The position numbers and the translations under genes were made by a program. Positions 18,826-26,851 of a stretch of 55,289 nucleotides of DNA are shown piece by piece. The DNA is taken from the NCBI GenBank assembly GCA_902802265.1, contig CADCLN010000016.1, forward strand, positions 1-55,289, read 5' to 3'. The notes under the pieces were generated by a model, which did not search any database, was not told the DNA's origin, and saw only the letters and a program-made list of their open reading frames with translations. Numbering within the stretch: the stretch's first letter is position 1; the number at the start of each line of letters is the position of its first letter. Source of the DNA: an uncultured Bacteroidales bacterium (GTDB lineage Bacteria > Bacteroidota > Bacteroidia > Bacteroidales > Bacteroidaceae).

Positions 18826-20265
18826 ATGAAAAAGATTATAACGATGGCCCTGGCAGCGATGGTAAGCTGCAGTGCGATGGGGCAGACGGATGACCCCGTC
18901 ATCATGAAGATAAACGGAAAGCCAGTATTGCGTTCTGAGTTTGAATATTCTTTTAACAAGAACAATGTGGACGGGGTACTGGACAAGAAGAACGTGAAGG
19001 AATATGTGCCGCTGTATGTGGATTTCAAACTGAAAGTGGCTGCGGCTGAAGATGCCCAGGTGGACACTATCAGTAGCATCAAAGCAGAACTGGAAGGTTA
19101 CAAGGAGCAGATGTTGCTGCCTACGTTGGTGGATACGGCTTTCATTGAACGGGAAGCTCGGCGTACCTATGACAATACGGCAGCACGTTTTGCAGGGGCT
19201 GATATGCTGACTGCGAGCCACATCTTGCTTTTCATGCCACAGACGGCCACGGATGAACAGCACGCCAGCGTGAAGCGTGTGGTGGACTCCCTCTATGCTG
19301 TGTTGAAGGCTGTGCCTGCTGAACAGTTGGCTGCACGATTTGCCGAGGTTGCAAAGGAGTGGTCGCAGGACAAAGCCAGTGCAGAGAAGGGTGGTAGCAT
19401 CGGTCAGTTTGGCAAGGGCATGATGATTCCCGATTTTGAAGAAGCTGCCTATGCTTTGCAGCCAGGGGAAATGTCGGCACCAGTGCTGACCACGGTGGGC
19501 TATCACATTATTTATTTGGAAGACAGACATCCGTTTGAGCCTTACGAGTTTCATCACGAGAAGATTTTGGCTTTTCTTGACAAGCGTGGCATCAAGGAGG
19601 CTTCTGCCAGTGCCTATATTGACTCGATTGCAAATCTGGAAGGTGTGACACGGACGGAAGAAATCAATAAAATGTTTGCCAAGTTGGTGGCTTCTGATTC
19701 GGAGGCAAAGAACTTGGCGCAGGAGTATCACGACGGTACGTTGATGTATGAAATCAGCAAGTCTGCCGTGTGGGACAAGGCACAGCAGGATGAGGCTGGG
19801 CTGGAAACGTTCTATAAGGCGAACAAGAAGCAGTATAAGTGGACGGAGCCTCGCTACAGCGGCATCATCATTCACGGAACGGAGGCTGCTGTTGTGGAAA
19901 AGGCTAAGCAGCTGTTGAAGGGGGTGGATGAGCCAGACTGGGCTACGACCATTGTGGAGGCACTGAACAATGACTCTGTGAAGGTAGTGCGTATTGAGCG
20001 TGGATTGTTTAAGCAGGGCGACAATGCGACTATTGACCGTTTGGTTTTTGGTGACAAGACAAAGGAAGTGAAGCAGATGAGTGGCTATCCCGAAACGGCT
20101 GTCCATGGAAATATTATCAAGAAGCCACGAACATACAAGGATGTGCGTGGACAGGTGATGGCTGATTACCAAAGTAAACTGGAACAAGAGTGGGTGGAGT
20201 CGCTGCGCAAGAAGTATCCTGTGGAGATTTTTGACGACGTGGTGAAAACGGTGAATCAGCATTAA
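18826..20265 (+). CDS. Periplasmic PpiC-type (parvulin) peptidyl-prolyl isomerase
   Basis: 479 aa, signal peptide MKKIITMALAAMVSCSAMGQ; the Cys is not in a strong lipobox, so it is probably periplasmic. One parvulin domain is clear at ~125-235 (ASHILL...KGGSIGQFGKGMMIPDFEEAAYAL...VGYHIIYLED). The C-terminal half is helical with a second, degenerate region. It starts 24 nt after guaB and precedes a SurA-like gene, so it most likely assists outer-membrane protein folding. It is a SurA/PpiD-type paralogue; client proteins cannot be told from sequence. Confidence 0.87.
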   Translation: MKKIITMALAAMVSCSAMGQTDDPVIMKINGKPVLRSEFEYSFNKNNVDGVLDKKNVKEYVPLYVDFKLKVAAAEDAQVDTISSIKAELEGYKEQMLLPTLVDTAFIEREARRTYDNTAARFAGADMLTASHILLFMPQTATDEQHASVKRVVDSLYAVLKAVPAEQLAARFAEVAKEWSQDKASAEKGGSIGQFGKGMMIPDFEEAAYALQPGEMSAPVLTTVGYHIIYLEDRHPFEPYEFHHEKILAFLDKRGIKEASASAYIDSIANLEGVTRTEEINKMFAKLVASDSEAKNLAQEYHDGTLMYEISKSAVWDKAQQDEAGLETFYKANKKQYKWTEPRYSGIIIHGTEAAVVEKAKQLLKGVDEPDWATTIVEALNNDSVKVVRIERGLFKQGDNATIDRLVFGDKTKEVKQMSGYPETAVHGNIIKKPRTYKDVRGQVMADYQSKLEQEWVESLRKKYPVEIFDDVVKTVNQH

Positions 20266-20285
20266 AGAAGACCCACCTCTAACCC

Positions 20286-20304
20286 ATCCCCCTATGGGGA
20301 TTTT
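20286..20304 (+). other. Small GC-rich hairpin between the two parvulin genes
   Basis: ATCCCC and GGGGAT pair around a CTAT loop and are followed by TTTT. It may attenuate transcription between the two genes; the stem is only 6 bp. Confidence 0.4.
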
Positions 20305-20318
20305 CAAAACACAAGAAC

Positions 20319-21671
20319 ATGAAAAGACTATTGACGTTATTCTTCATTCTCTATTCTTCATTCTCCATTCTGTCTGCTCAGACTCAAAGCAATGTCATTG
20401 ACGAAGTGATATGGATTGTGGGGGATGAGGCTATCCTGAAGTCGGATGTGGAGCAGGCTCGCATTGATGCTCTTTCGCAGGGACAGCGCATAGAGGGTGA
20501 CCCCTATTGTGTGATTCCTGAGCAGCTTGCCATCCGAAAACTGTTTCTGCATCAGGCTGCGATTGACTCGGTGAGTGTATCGGACAGTGAAGTGTATCAG
20601 GATGTGGACTTCCGCATCAACCGCATCATTCAGCAGTTGGGTAGCAAGGAGAAGATGGAAGATTATTTAGGCAAGACCATGACACAGATACGTGAACAGC
20701 TTTTCGACGTGGTGCGCGACGAGAAGATGACCGGCGAAGTGCGTAGTAAACTGGTGAGTGGCATCAAGGTGACACCCAACCAGGTGCGAAACTATTTCAA
20801 GGATATGCCTGAAGACAGTCTGCCGTTTATCCCAACGAAGGTGGAGTGCCAGATTATTGTTCGCAATCCGATAGTGACGCCCGAAGAGATTGAACGTGTG
20901 AAGGATGAGTTGCGCGACTATACTGACCGTATCAACAAGGGCACGTCTTCGTTCTCGACCTTGGCTGTGATGTATTCGGAAGATACGGGTACGGCTCGGC
21001 AGGGTGGTGAATGTGGCCTTGCCGGTAGAGGTAGCTTTGTGCCGGAATTTTCCAATGTGGCTTTCAGTCTGAACGACCCCAAGACGGTTTCAAAGATTGT
21101 GGAAACGGAGTATGGTTTCCACATTATTCAGCTGATAGAGAAGCGTGGCGACCTGGTGAATGTGCGACATATCCTGAGAAAGCCGCACGTGTCGGACGAT
21201 GCCATCATGAAAGCCATTGCTGACCTGGACTCCATTTCAGACGAAATTCGCCGTGGGCTTTACACGTTTGACGAATGTACGCAGTTTGTGTCACAAGACA
21301 AGGATACGAGAAGCAACTACGGCATTATGTTTAATCCAAACGACAATTCGTCGAAGTTTGAAATGAAAGACCTGCAGCCCGAAATTGCCAAGGCGGTGGC
21401 TGGCATGAACATCGGAGAAATCTCGAAGCCATTCCTGATGGTGAACAACAAGGGAAAGGAAGTTGTGGCTGTGGTGAAACTGAAGAACCGCATCAATGGT
21501 CACCGAGCCACGATGTCGGAGGACTATCAGGTGTTGCAGGATGTGGTCATCGAGAAGATGAGTACGCAGAAGATTGAGCAATGGATTCGCGAGAAGCAGA
21601 AGACTACTTACATCCGCATCAACGATGACTGGAAAAACTGTGAATTTACTTATCCTGGATGGATCAAGTGA
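20319..21671 (+). CDS. surA: SurA-like periplasmic chaperone / PPIase
   Basis: 450 aa, secreted (signal peptide ends ...SILSAQ). The N-terminal helical chaperone part has the SurA-like IVGDEAILKSDVEQAR and lipid/OMP-client character. Parvulin domain 1 (~170-275) has KVECQIIV...GGECGLAGRGSFVPEF...YGFHIIQL; a second (~280-385) begins NVRHILRKP. Role: folding and delivery of outer-membrane proteins to BAM. The signal-peptide hydrophobic core is encoded by tandem TTCTTCATTC-like words, the same word as the intergenic repeat at 17185-17272. Confidence 0.88.
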   Translation: MKRLLTLFFILYSSFSILSAQTQSNVIDEVIWIVGDEAILKSDVEQARIDALSQGQRIEGDPYCVIPEQLAIRKLFLHQAAIDSVSVSDSEVYQDVDFRINRIIQQLGSKEKMEDYLGKTMTQIREQLFDVVRDEKMTGEVRSKLVSGIKVTPNQVRNYFKDMPEDSLPFIPTKVECQIIVRNPIVTPEEIERVKDELRDYTDRINKGTSSFSTLAVMYSEDTGTARQGGECGLAGRGSFVPEFSNVAFSLNDPKTVSKIVETEYGFHIIQLIEKRGDLVNVRHILRKPHVSDDAIMKAIADLDSISDEIRRGLYTFDECTQFVSQDKDTRSNYGIMFNPNDNSSKFEMKDLQPEIAKAVAGMNIGEISKPFLMVNNKGKEVVAVVKLKNRINGHRATMSEDYQVLQDVVIEKMSTQKIEQWIREKQKTTYIRINDDWKNCEFTYPGWIK

Positions 21672-21717
21672 TGTACCATTTACCATGTACAACTTAAGGG
21701 AATAATTAGAAAATAAA

Positions 21718-21746
21718 AAAGTAAAATGCGCTGGTGCATTTACTTT
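21718..21746 (+). promoter_or_regulatory. Hairpin over a possible promoter before the LptA-like gene
   Basis: AAAGTAAAATGC (21718-21729) pairs with GCATTTACTTT (21736-21746), one bulged A and a 6-nt loop. The right arm covers TTTACTTTG, a near-match to a -7 element. Its role is uncertain: processing site, attenuator or weak internal promoter. Confidence 0.35.
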
Positions 21747-21755
21747 GATACAAAA

Positions 21756-23462
21756 ATGAACAAACCGTATCGTTTTTTACTTTTTATTTTTTACTTTTTA
21801 CTTTTTTCTTTTGCTGCAGCCATTGTGCCCGAGGAAAAGACGAAAAAGTCGGACGAGCAGATTCACCTGCTCCATTCTGATGTGTTGTACAAGAGCTGGC
21901 AAGACCCTTCTGCCGATGTTCTTGTGGGGCACGTCAGGCTTTACCATGATGGCGTTTACCTGAATTGCGACAGTGCCCGATTTTATAAGCAGGAAAACAG
22001 CTTTGACGCATTTGGCCATGTGAAGATGGTGCAGGGCGACACAGTGACCCTGACCAGCGACACCTTGTTTTATGATGGCTACGACATGAAGGCGCGCGCC
22101 CGTGGCCATTGCATTCTGATTGACAAGAAGACAAAGTTGGTAACGGAGAATCTGGATTACGACCGCATCTACAATGTGGGTATGTACTTGTATGGCGGAA
22201 CATTGTACGACGGTGACAATGTGTTGGTAAGCGACTGGGGACAGTTGACCACAACCACGCATGAAGCTTTCTTCACCGACAACGTGGTGCTGACAAATCC
22301 GAAGTTTAAGCTTGTCACCGACACATTATATTATTATACGAACACGGAAGTGGCTCGCATTGTCACACCGTCGAACATCATTTCGGACGACGGCACTTTC
22401 ATTTATGGCATTCGTGGAGATTATAATACCAAGACAGGCGAGGCTTTTCTGTTGGACCGTTCCTACATCATCAAAGATATGCGCAAAGTGGTGGGCGACA
22501 GTCTGCACACCAACGAAGAAACGGGTTTCAGCGAAGCCTTTTGGAATGCAGTCATCACGGATGAAGAAAACGACTGTATGCTTACGGGAAATTATTGCAG
22601 CTATGACGACAAGACAGGAACAGCGATTGCAACTGATAGTGCGGTGGTTTACGAATATTCTCAGCCACCAGACACGCTCTATCTGCATGGCGACACGCTG
22701 AAAATGTTTACTTTCAACATGAACACAGACTCTGTCTATCGTGACCTCCACGCTTACCACAAGGTGAGGTTTTACAGGCGCGATGTGCAGGGAGTATGCG
22801 ACTCGATGGTGACCCACGAACTGGATTCATGCACTTATATGTACGGCCAGCCCATCATCTGGAACGAGCAGCAGCAAGTTTTCGGTGAAGAAATCCGCAT
22901 CTACAACAATGACAGCACCATCGACTGGATGCACATCATCAACCAGGCAATGACTATCGAGAAGCTGGATTCAGCCTCCTATAACCAGGTGGCTTCGAAG
23001 GAGATGTTCAGCTATTTTGTGGCGGGACAGATTGACCACAACATCGCCCGTGGCAATGTCTTTGTGGATTACTTCATGGACGAAGAAGATGGCAACCGCA
23101 TCGGCATGAATTATTCGGAAAGTACCGAACTCTACCTCTACATGAAGAACAAGAAGGTAGATAAAATCTGGATGCCTGCCGCTACGGGTACGGTTTATCC
23201 CGAACTGATGATTCCTGCGGAAAAGCGTTATTTGCAAAACTTTGCCTGGTTCGACTATATTCGTCCGCTTGACAAGCATGACATTTTCAAATGGCGCGGA
23301 AAGGATGAAAAGAATATTCTGAAAAAGACGGAGCCACGCAAGGTGCCTTTGCAGAAACTGGATAATTTGAAACTGAAAAAGGACAAGAAGCCGGAAGAAG
23401 TGAAGACAGACACCGTCAGTGGCGAAAACGTGATTCTGCAACAATTAGAAACCCTTCAATGA
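21756..23462 (+). CDS. OstA/LptA-like periplasmic LPS-transport protein
   Basis: 568 aa from the ATG at 21756. An ATG at 21726 would add ten non-signal-like residues and lies in the preceding hairpin, so the later start gives a cleaner signal peptide (MNKPYRF, a F/L-rich core, then A-A-A). Residues ~30-220 are OstA-like beta-jellyroll repeats (HLLHSDVLYKS...VGHVRLYHDGVYLNCDSARFY...GHVKMVQGDTVTLTSDTLFYDG). It likely binds lipid A/LPS and bridges the periplasm. It shares an operon with SurA-like proteins, so LPS and OMP assembly are coupled. The hydrophobic signal core is encoded by tandem TTTTTAC-like words. Confidence 0.82.
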   Translation: MNKPYRFLLFIFYFLLFSFAAAIVPEEKTKKSDEQIHLLHSDVLYKSWQDPSADVLVGHVRLYHDGVYLNCDSARFYKQENSFDAFGHVKMVQGDTVTLTSDTLFYDGYDMKARARGHCILIDKKTKLVTENLDYDRIYNVGMYLYGGTLYDGDNVLVSDWGQLTTTTHEAFFTDNVVLTNPKFKLVTDTLYYYTNTEVARIVTPSNIISDDGTFIYGIRGDYNTKTGEAFLLDRSYIIKDMRKVVGDSLHTNEETGFSEAFWNAVITDEENDCMLTGNYCSYDDKTGTAIATDSAVVYEYSQPPDTLYLHGDTLKMFTFNMNTDSVYRDLHAYHKVRFYRRDVQGVCDSMVTHELDSCTYMYGQPIIWNEQQQVFGEEIRIYNNDSTIDWMHIINQAMTIEKLDSASYNQVASKEMFSYFVAGQIDHNIARGNVFVDYFMDEEDGNRIGMNYSESTELYLYMKNKKVDKIWMPAATGTVYPELMIPAEKRYLQNFAWFDYIRPLDKHDIFKWRGKDEKNILKKTEPRKVPLQKLDNLKLKKDKKPEEVKTDTVSGENVILQQLETLQ

Positions 23463-23471
23463 TAGAATATT

Positions 23472-23768
23472 ATGGGAATGTTTACAGTCAATAAGCCCCG
23501 AGGCTTTCAGCATAACTACATCTACTACGACCCTCGCAAGGAGAAGCTGAAGAAAATAGAGGAAAACGCCAAGCGCGAAATGGGCTTGTTGCCGCCAAAG
23601 GAATTTGAACCAGAAGACATTCGCGGCAAATTCGTCGGAGCCACAACCCATCTGAAGCGTCGCAAGGAGAGTGGACGTAAACCGCTGTCATACGGTGTGT
23701 TGATTTTTGCCATCATCCTTTTGCTGCTGCTTATGCACTATCTCGTCACAGGACGTTTCATGCTATGA
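23472..23768 (+). CDS. Small membrane protein conserved next to mutL
   Basis: 98 aa, highly basic N-terminal ~75 residues (YDPRKEKLKKIEENAKREMG, HLKRRKE) and one C-terminal transmembrane helix (YGVLIFAIILLLLLMHYLV). No enzyme motif. The topology predicts a cytosolic basic part and a tail anchor. It starts 9 nt after the LptA-like gene, and its stop overlaps the mutL ATG by 4 nt, so translation is probably coupled. An alternative start is Met3 (23478). Function unknown. Confidence 0.8.
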   Translation: MGMFTVNKPRGFQHNYIYYDPRKEKLKKIEENAKREMGLLPPKEFEPEDIRGKFVGATTHLKRRKESGRKPLSYGVLIFAIILLLLLMHYLVTGRFML

Positions 23769-25645
23769 TTGATATCATTCATCTTTTACCCGACTCGGTC
23801 GCAAACCAGATTGCTGCGGGCGAAGTCGTTCAGCGGCCAGCCTCCATTGTGAAGGAATTGGTCGAGAACTCCATTGATGCCGGCGCAAAGAATATCTATG
23901 TGGTGGTGACCGATGGGGGCAAGACCAATGTGCAGGTCGTTGATGACGGCAAGGGTATGTCGGAAACCGATGCACGAATGTCTTTTGAGCGTCATGCCAC
24001 ATCCAAGATTCAGCAGGCATCCGACCTCTTCACCTTGACCACAATGGGTTTCCGAGGGGAAGCATTGGCGTCTATTGCAGCTGTGGCGCAGGTCGAGTTG
24101 AAGACGCGACGTGCAGAGGACGAACTGGGTACATACGTCCAGATTGCTGGTTCGAAATTTCTTGGTCAAGAACCTGTTGCTTGTCCTGTGGGCAGCAATT
24201 TTTCCGTAAAAAATCTTTTCTTCAATGTGCCAGCCCGACGCAAGTTCTTGAAATCGAACCAGACGGAACTCACCAACGTGGTGGCAGACTTTGAACGTAT
24301 CGTTCTGGTGCATCCCGACATCGCTTTCACATTATATAATAATGGGGCAGAAATGTACAACCTGCCAGCGTCTTCGGTGCGAGGCCGCATCTTGGACGTT
24401 TTCGGAAAGAAACTGAACACAGATCTGCTGCCTGTCGAAGTGGAGACTTCGCTGGTGAACATTTCTGGCTATGTGGCTAAGCCTGAGTCTTCTAAAAAGA
24501 AAGGCACACACCAGTACTTCTTTGTGAATGGTCGCTATATGCGCCATCCGTATTTCCATAGTGCGGTGATGCGGGCTTACGACAACCTGATTCCTGCGGG
24601 CGAACACGTTTCTTATTTTATCTACTTCTCGGTAGATCCCTCTGCCATTGATGTGAACGTTCATCCCACCAAGACAGAGATTAAGTTTGACAACGAACAA
24701 CCCATTTGGCAAGTGCTTTCGGCAGCGGTCAAAGAGACGGTGGGAAAGTTCTCAGGTGTACCGCTGATTGATTTCGATGTGGAAGGCCGTCCAGACATTC
24801 CTGCCTTTGGCTCTGTGACCACCATCCCGCAGCAGCCACGTCCCATCACCACAAACTATAACCCCTTTGCCGATACCCCTTCGGCTGGAGGCTATAAGCG
24901 CACAACCGTTCCTGCCAACTGGGATAAACTCTACAACATCGGATCGCAGGACGGCGGTCAACCTGTGAGTGCCCATGCTGAAAACGAAGCGGCTCTGGCT
25001 GCGGGAAACACCGAACCCAGTACGCTCAATCTGTGGAACGACAAGGACGAACTGATAGAGGTGCAGTCGAAAGTCTTTGATTCCGAAATGCCCAAGTTCC
25101 AGTACAAAGGCCGTTACATCATCTATCCCGACACCGAAGGCATCATTGCCGTTGACCAGCACCGTGCCCATGTGCGTGTGCTGTATGAACGCTACATGAA
25201 TAGCCTTTCAGGACATCCGCATCCCACACAGAAGGTGCTCTTCCCAGACATTGTGCAATTCACGCGGGCAGAATCCGTCATCCTTGAGCATTCGCTTGAC
25301 GACCTGCTGAATTTGGGCTTTGATCTGACCAACTTGGGTGGCGGTTCCTATTCGGTCAGCGGCGTTCCTGCCGACATCCAGGGCATCAATGTCGATGACC
25401 TGCTTCACGAAATTGTGGCAAATCTGCAAGAAAACCCCTTGGCTGCTCGCTCCGATGCCTGGCAGACCATTGCCCTCTCCATGGCGGAGGCTTCTGCTGC
25501 CTGCTACGGACAGGTGCTCTCGCTCATCGAGATGGATCAGCTGCTGAGCGACCTCCTGGCAACATCGGCTCCAGCCCTTACTCCTGACGGAAAAGTGATT
25601 TATGCCGTCATCGATAGCAAGGCAATTGACAAACTTTTCAAGTAA
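23765..25645 (+). CDS. mutL: DNA mismatch repair protein MutL
   Basis: GHKL ATPase that links MutS recognition to strand excision, 626 aa. N-terminal ATPase motifs are intact: IAAGEVVQRPASIVKELVENSIDAGA, DDGKGM, ATSKI and GFRGEALASIAAV. The C-terminal dimerisation domain begins near residue 430. The endonuclease signature DQHA-x2-E-x4-E reads D-Q-H-R-A-H-V-R-V-L-Y-E (464-475), so the first Glu is Val, and the later ACxxA and CPHGRP motifs are degenerate (ACYGQ at 579, TPDGKV at 606). It ends the guaB cluster. Confidence 0.95.
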   Translation: MIDIIHLLPDSVANQIAAGEVVQRPASIVKELVENSIDAGAKNIYVVVTDGGKTNVQVVDDGKGMSETDARMSFERHATSKIQQASDLFTLTTMGFRGEALASIAAVAQVELKTRRAEDELGTYVQIAGSKFLGQEPVACPVGSNFSVKNLFFNVPARRKFLKSNQTELTNVVADFERIVLVHPDIAFTLYNNGAEMYNLPASSVRGRILDVFGKKLNTDLLPVEVETSLVNISGYVAKPESSKKKGTHQYFFVNGRYMRHPYFHSAVMRAYDNLIPAGEHVSYFIYFSVDPSAIDVNVHPTKTEIKFDNEQPIWQVLSAAVKETVGKFSGVPLIDFDVEGRPDIPAFGSVTTIPQQPRPITTNYNPFADTPSAGGYKRTTVPANWDKLYNIGSQDGGQPVSAHAENEAALAAGNTEPSTLNLWNDKDELIEVQSKVFDSEMPKFQYKGRYIIYPDTEGIIAVDQHRAHVRVLYERYMNSLSGHPHPTQKVLFPDIVQFTRAESVILEHSLDDLLNLGFDLTNLGGGSYSVSGVPADIQGINVDDLLHEIVANLQENPLAARSDAWQTIALSMAEASAACYGQVLSLIEMDQLLSDLLATSAPALTPDGKVIYAVIDSKAIDKLFK

Positions 25646-25679
25646 AACAACGGTTTTCTTCAAAAAACTCATTCAAAAA

Positions 25680-25710
25680 TTTGCAGGTAACAAAAAAAGT
25701 CGTACCTTTG
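25680..25710 (+). promoter_or_regulatory. tRNA-Pro/tRNA-Val promoter
   Basis: TTTG at 25680-25683, 19 nt, then TACCTTTG at 25703-25710, about 54 nt before tRNA-Pro. Confidence 0.85.
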
Positions 25711-25763
25711 CAACGCTTTTCGGGAAAGCACCCACAGAAAAGCCGCGTTCTTTCAGACAAATT

Positions 25764-25837
25764 CGGGATGTAGTACAGTTGGTTAGTATACTTGGTTTGG
25801 GACCAAGTGGTCGCACGTTCGAGTCGTGTCATCCCGA
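25764..25837 (+). tRNA. tRNA-Pro(TGG)
   Basis: 74 nt with a 7-bp acceptor stem (CGGGATG with CATCCCG), discriminator A, anticodon stem CTTGG/CCAAG and loop TTTGGGA, so the anticodon is TGG. The T loop has GTTCGAGTC. CCA is not encoded. Confidence 0.95.
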
Positions 25838-25859
25838 CAAACTACACCGAAAGGACATC

Positions 25860-25934
25860 GGGCGCTTAGCTCAGCTGGTTCAGAGCGTCTGCCTTACAAG
25901 CAGAGGGTCGGCGGTTCGAATCCGTCAGCGCCCA
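25860..25934 (+). tRNA. tRNA-Val(TAC)
   Basis: 75 nt with acceptor stem GGGCGCT/AGCGCCC, anticodon stem TCTGC/GCAGA and loop CTTACAA, so the anticodon is TAC; GGTTCGAATCC T arm. CCA is not encoded. It lies 22 nt after tRNA-Pro in the same transcript. Confidence 0.96.
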
Positions 25935-25938
25935 CATC

Positions 25939-25982
25939 AGGAAAGAACATTTCACACACGCTGAAATGTTCTTTCCTTTTTT
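25939..25982 (+). terminator. tRNA operon terminator
   Basis: A perfect 16-bp stem (25939-25954 with 25962-25977), a 7-nt loop and a trailing T run, 4 nt after tRNA-Val. Confidence 0.93.
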
Positions 25983-26056
25983 CTGCCCGAAAGTTTGGTG
26001 GATATGAACAGAAATGTTAAAAATGCCACATCGAAGACAAATAAACCATCTTTTCG

Positions 26057-26087
26057 TTGCGCATTTAGGAAACAGTACATACCTTTG
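26057..26087 (+). promoter_or_regulatory. Promoter of the XRE regulator
   Basis: TTG at 26057-26059, 20 nt, then TACCTTTG at 26080-26087, only 19 nt before the start codon. The gene therefore has its own promoter and very short leader, with no room for an upstream partner. Confidence 0.75.
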
Positions 26088-26106
26088 TGCTAGAGATTAG
26101 TGAAAG

Positions 26107-26466
26107 ATGGAACCAATAGTATTTCAGCTCTATAGCTTTGAAGAACTTCTGGATGAAGATTATGGTCCAGTCGGGACGCCTGAACGTGATGAGTTTGAAC
26201 GTAGTGTGGACGAATCGGTACAAGCCTATCGTGTGGGCGAAGCCATCAGGCAGGCAAGGGAGGCGCAGAAGCTTACTCAAGCAGAACTTGGCGAAAGAAT
26301 GGGCGTACAAAGGGTACAGGTCTGCCGTATCGAAAGTGGCAAAAGCATAACCTTTGCTTCCATGATGCGTGCATTCAAGGCTATGGGCATACAGGTTGCC
26401 CTTGACATGAAAGGTGTCGGTCGGGTAGCTCTCTCTTTCTCTCTGCTATGTACGATACTTTATTAG
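26107..26466 (+). CDS. Orphan XRE-family (HigA-like) DNA-binding protein
   Basis: 119 aa with a helix-turn-helix at ~45-90 (AIRQAREAQKLTQAELGERMGVQRVQVCRIESGKSITFASMMRAFKAMG), typical of HigA/XRE antitoxins. The N-terminal ~35 residues are acidic. Such proteins usually follow a RelE/HigB toxin gene, but only ~125 nt separate this start from the tRNA terminator, and nothing toxin-like lies downstream. It ends GVGRVAL, a usual antitoxin ending, plus 12 extra mostly hydrophobic residues, as if the normal stop were lost. It may be autoregulatory or a solitary leftover. Confidence 0.8.
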   Translation: MEPIVFQLYSFEELLDEDYGPVGTPERDEFERSVDESVQAYRVGEAIRQAREAQKLTQAELGERMGVQRVQVCRIESGKSITFASMMRAFKAMGIQVALDMKGVGRVALSFSLLCTILY

Positions 26467-26487
26467 TTGCTGAGCACTATTTTCCCA

Positions 26488-26607
26488 AAAGTACGGCTCT
26501 AAAGTTAGAACAACGGCGATGTTTTTAGGAACATCGCCGTTGTTTTTGAAAACATCGCCGTTGTTTATAGAAACGACGCCGTTGTTTTAAGTTTGGAGCC
26601 GTACTTT
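26488..26607. repeat. 21-bp phased repeat array with 30-bp outer inverted repeat
   Basis: Four units start at 26509, 26530, 26551 and 26572, exactly 21 bp apart: cores AACAACGGCGATGTT, AACATCGCCGTTGTT (twice) and AACGACGCCGTTGTT, each with a 6-nt spacer (TTTAGG, TTTGAA, TATAGA, TTAAGT). The first core is the exact reverse complement of the next two. The outer arms 26488-26517 and 26578-26607 pair at 27 of 30 positions. The spacers nearly match those of the 6817 array while the cores are unrelated. No gene is present. Confidence 0.9.
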
Positions 26608-26712
26608 GCAAAGTTTGTGTTTGACATTTGCCCGTTTGGGTGTGAAAAGTAGAGAATTTTGGGATGGGCTACCAGCCATGCAAAGAAAAAGCTTCGGCGG
26701 GGCTTGATAGGA

Positions 26713-26759
26713 GTAGCCAGCCATACAGACACCTACGGCATGGCTGTATGGCTGGCTAC
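26713..26759. terminator. Perfect 16-bp hairpin between convergent genes
   Basis: GTAGCCAGCCATACAG (26713-26728) pairs perfectly with 26744-26759, with a 15-nt loop that contains another CATGG. A related CCAGCCATG occurs at 26672-26680. It lies between the XRE gene and a minus-strand gene. There is no clean T run on either side, so termination is inferred from position. The rest of 26608-26851 holds nothing else recognisable. Confidence 0.55.
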
Positions 26760-26851
26760 ATTATATTATATTTAACGCCTTGGCATTATCGTGGGAAAGA
26801 AATGCTTGGGGTCATTATGAAGTGGAGTTGCTATTCTGAGACTTACCGAGA

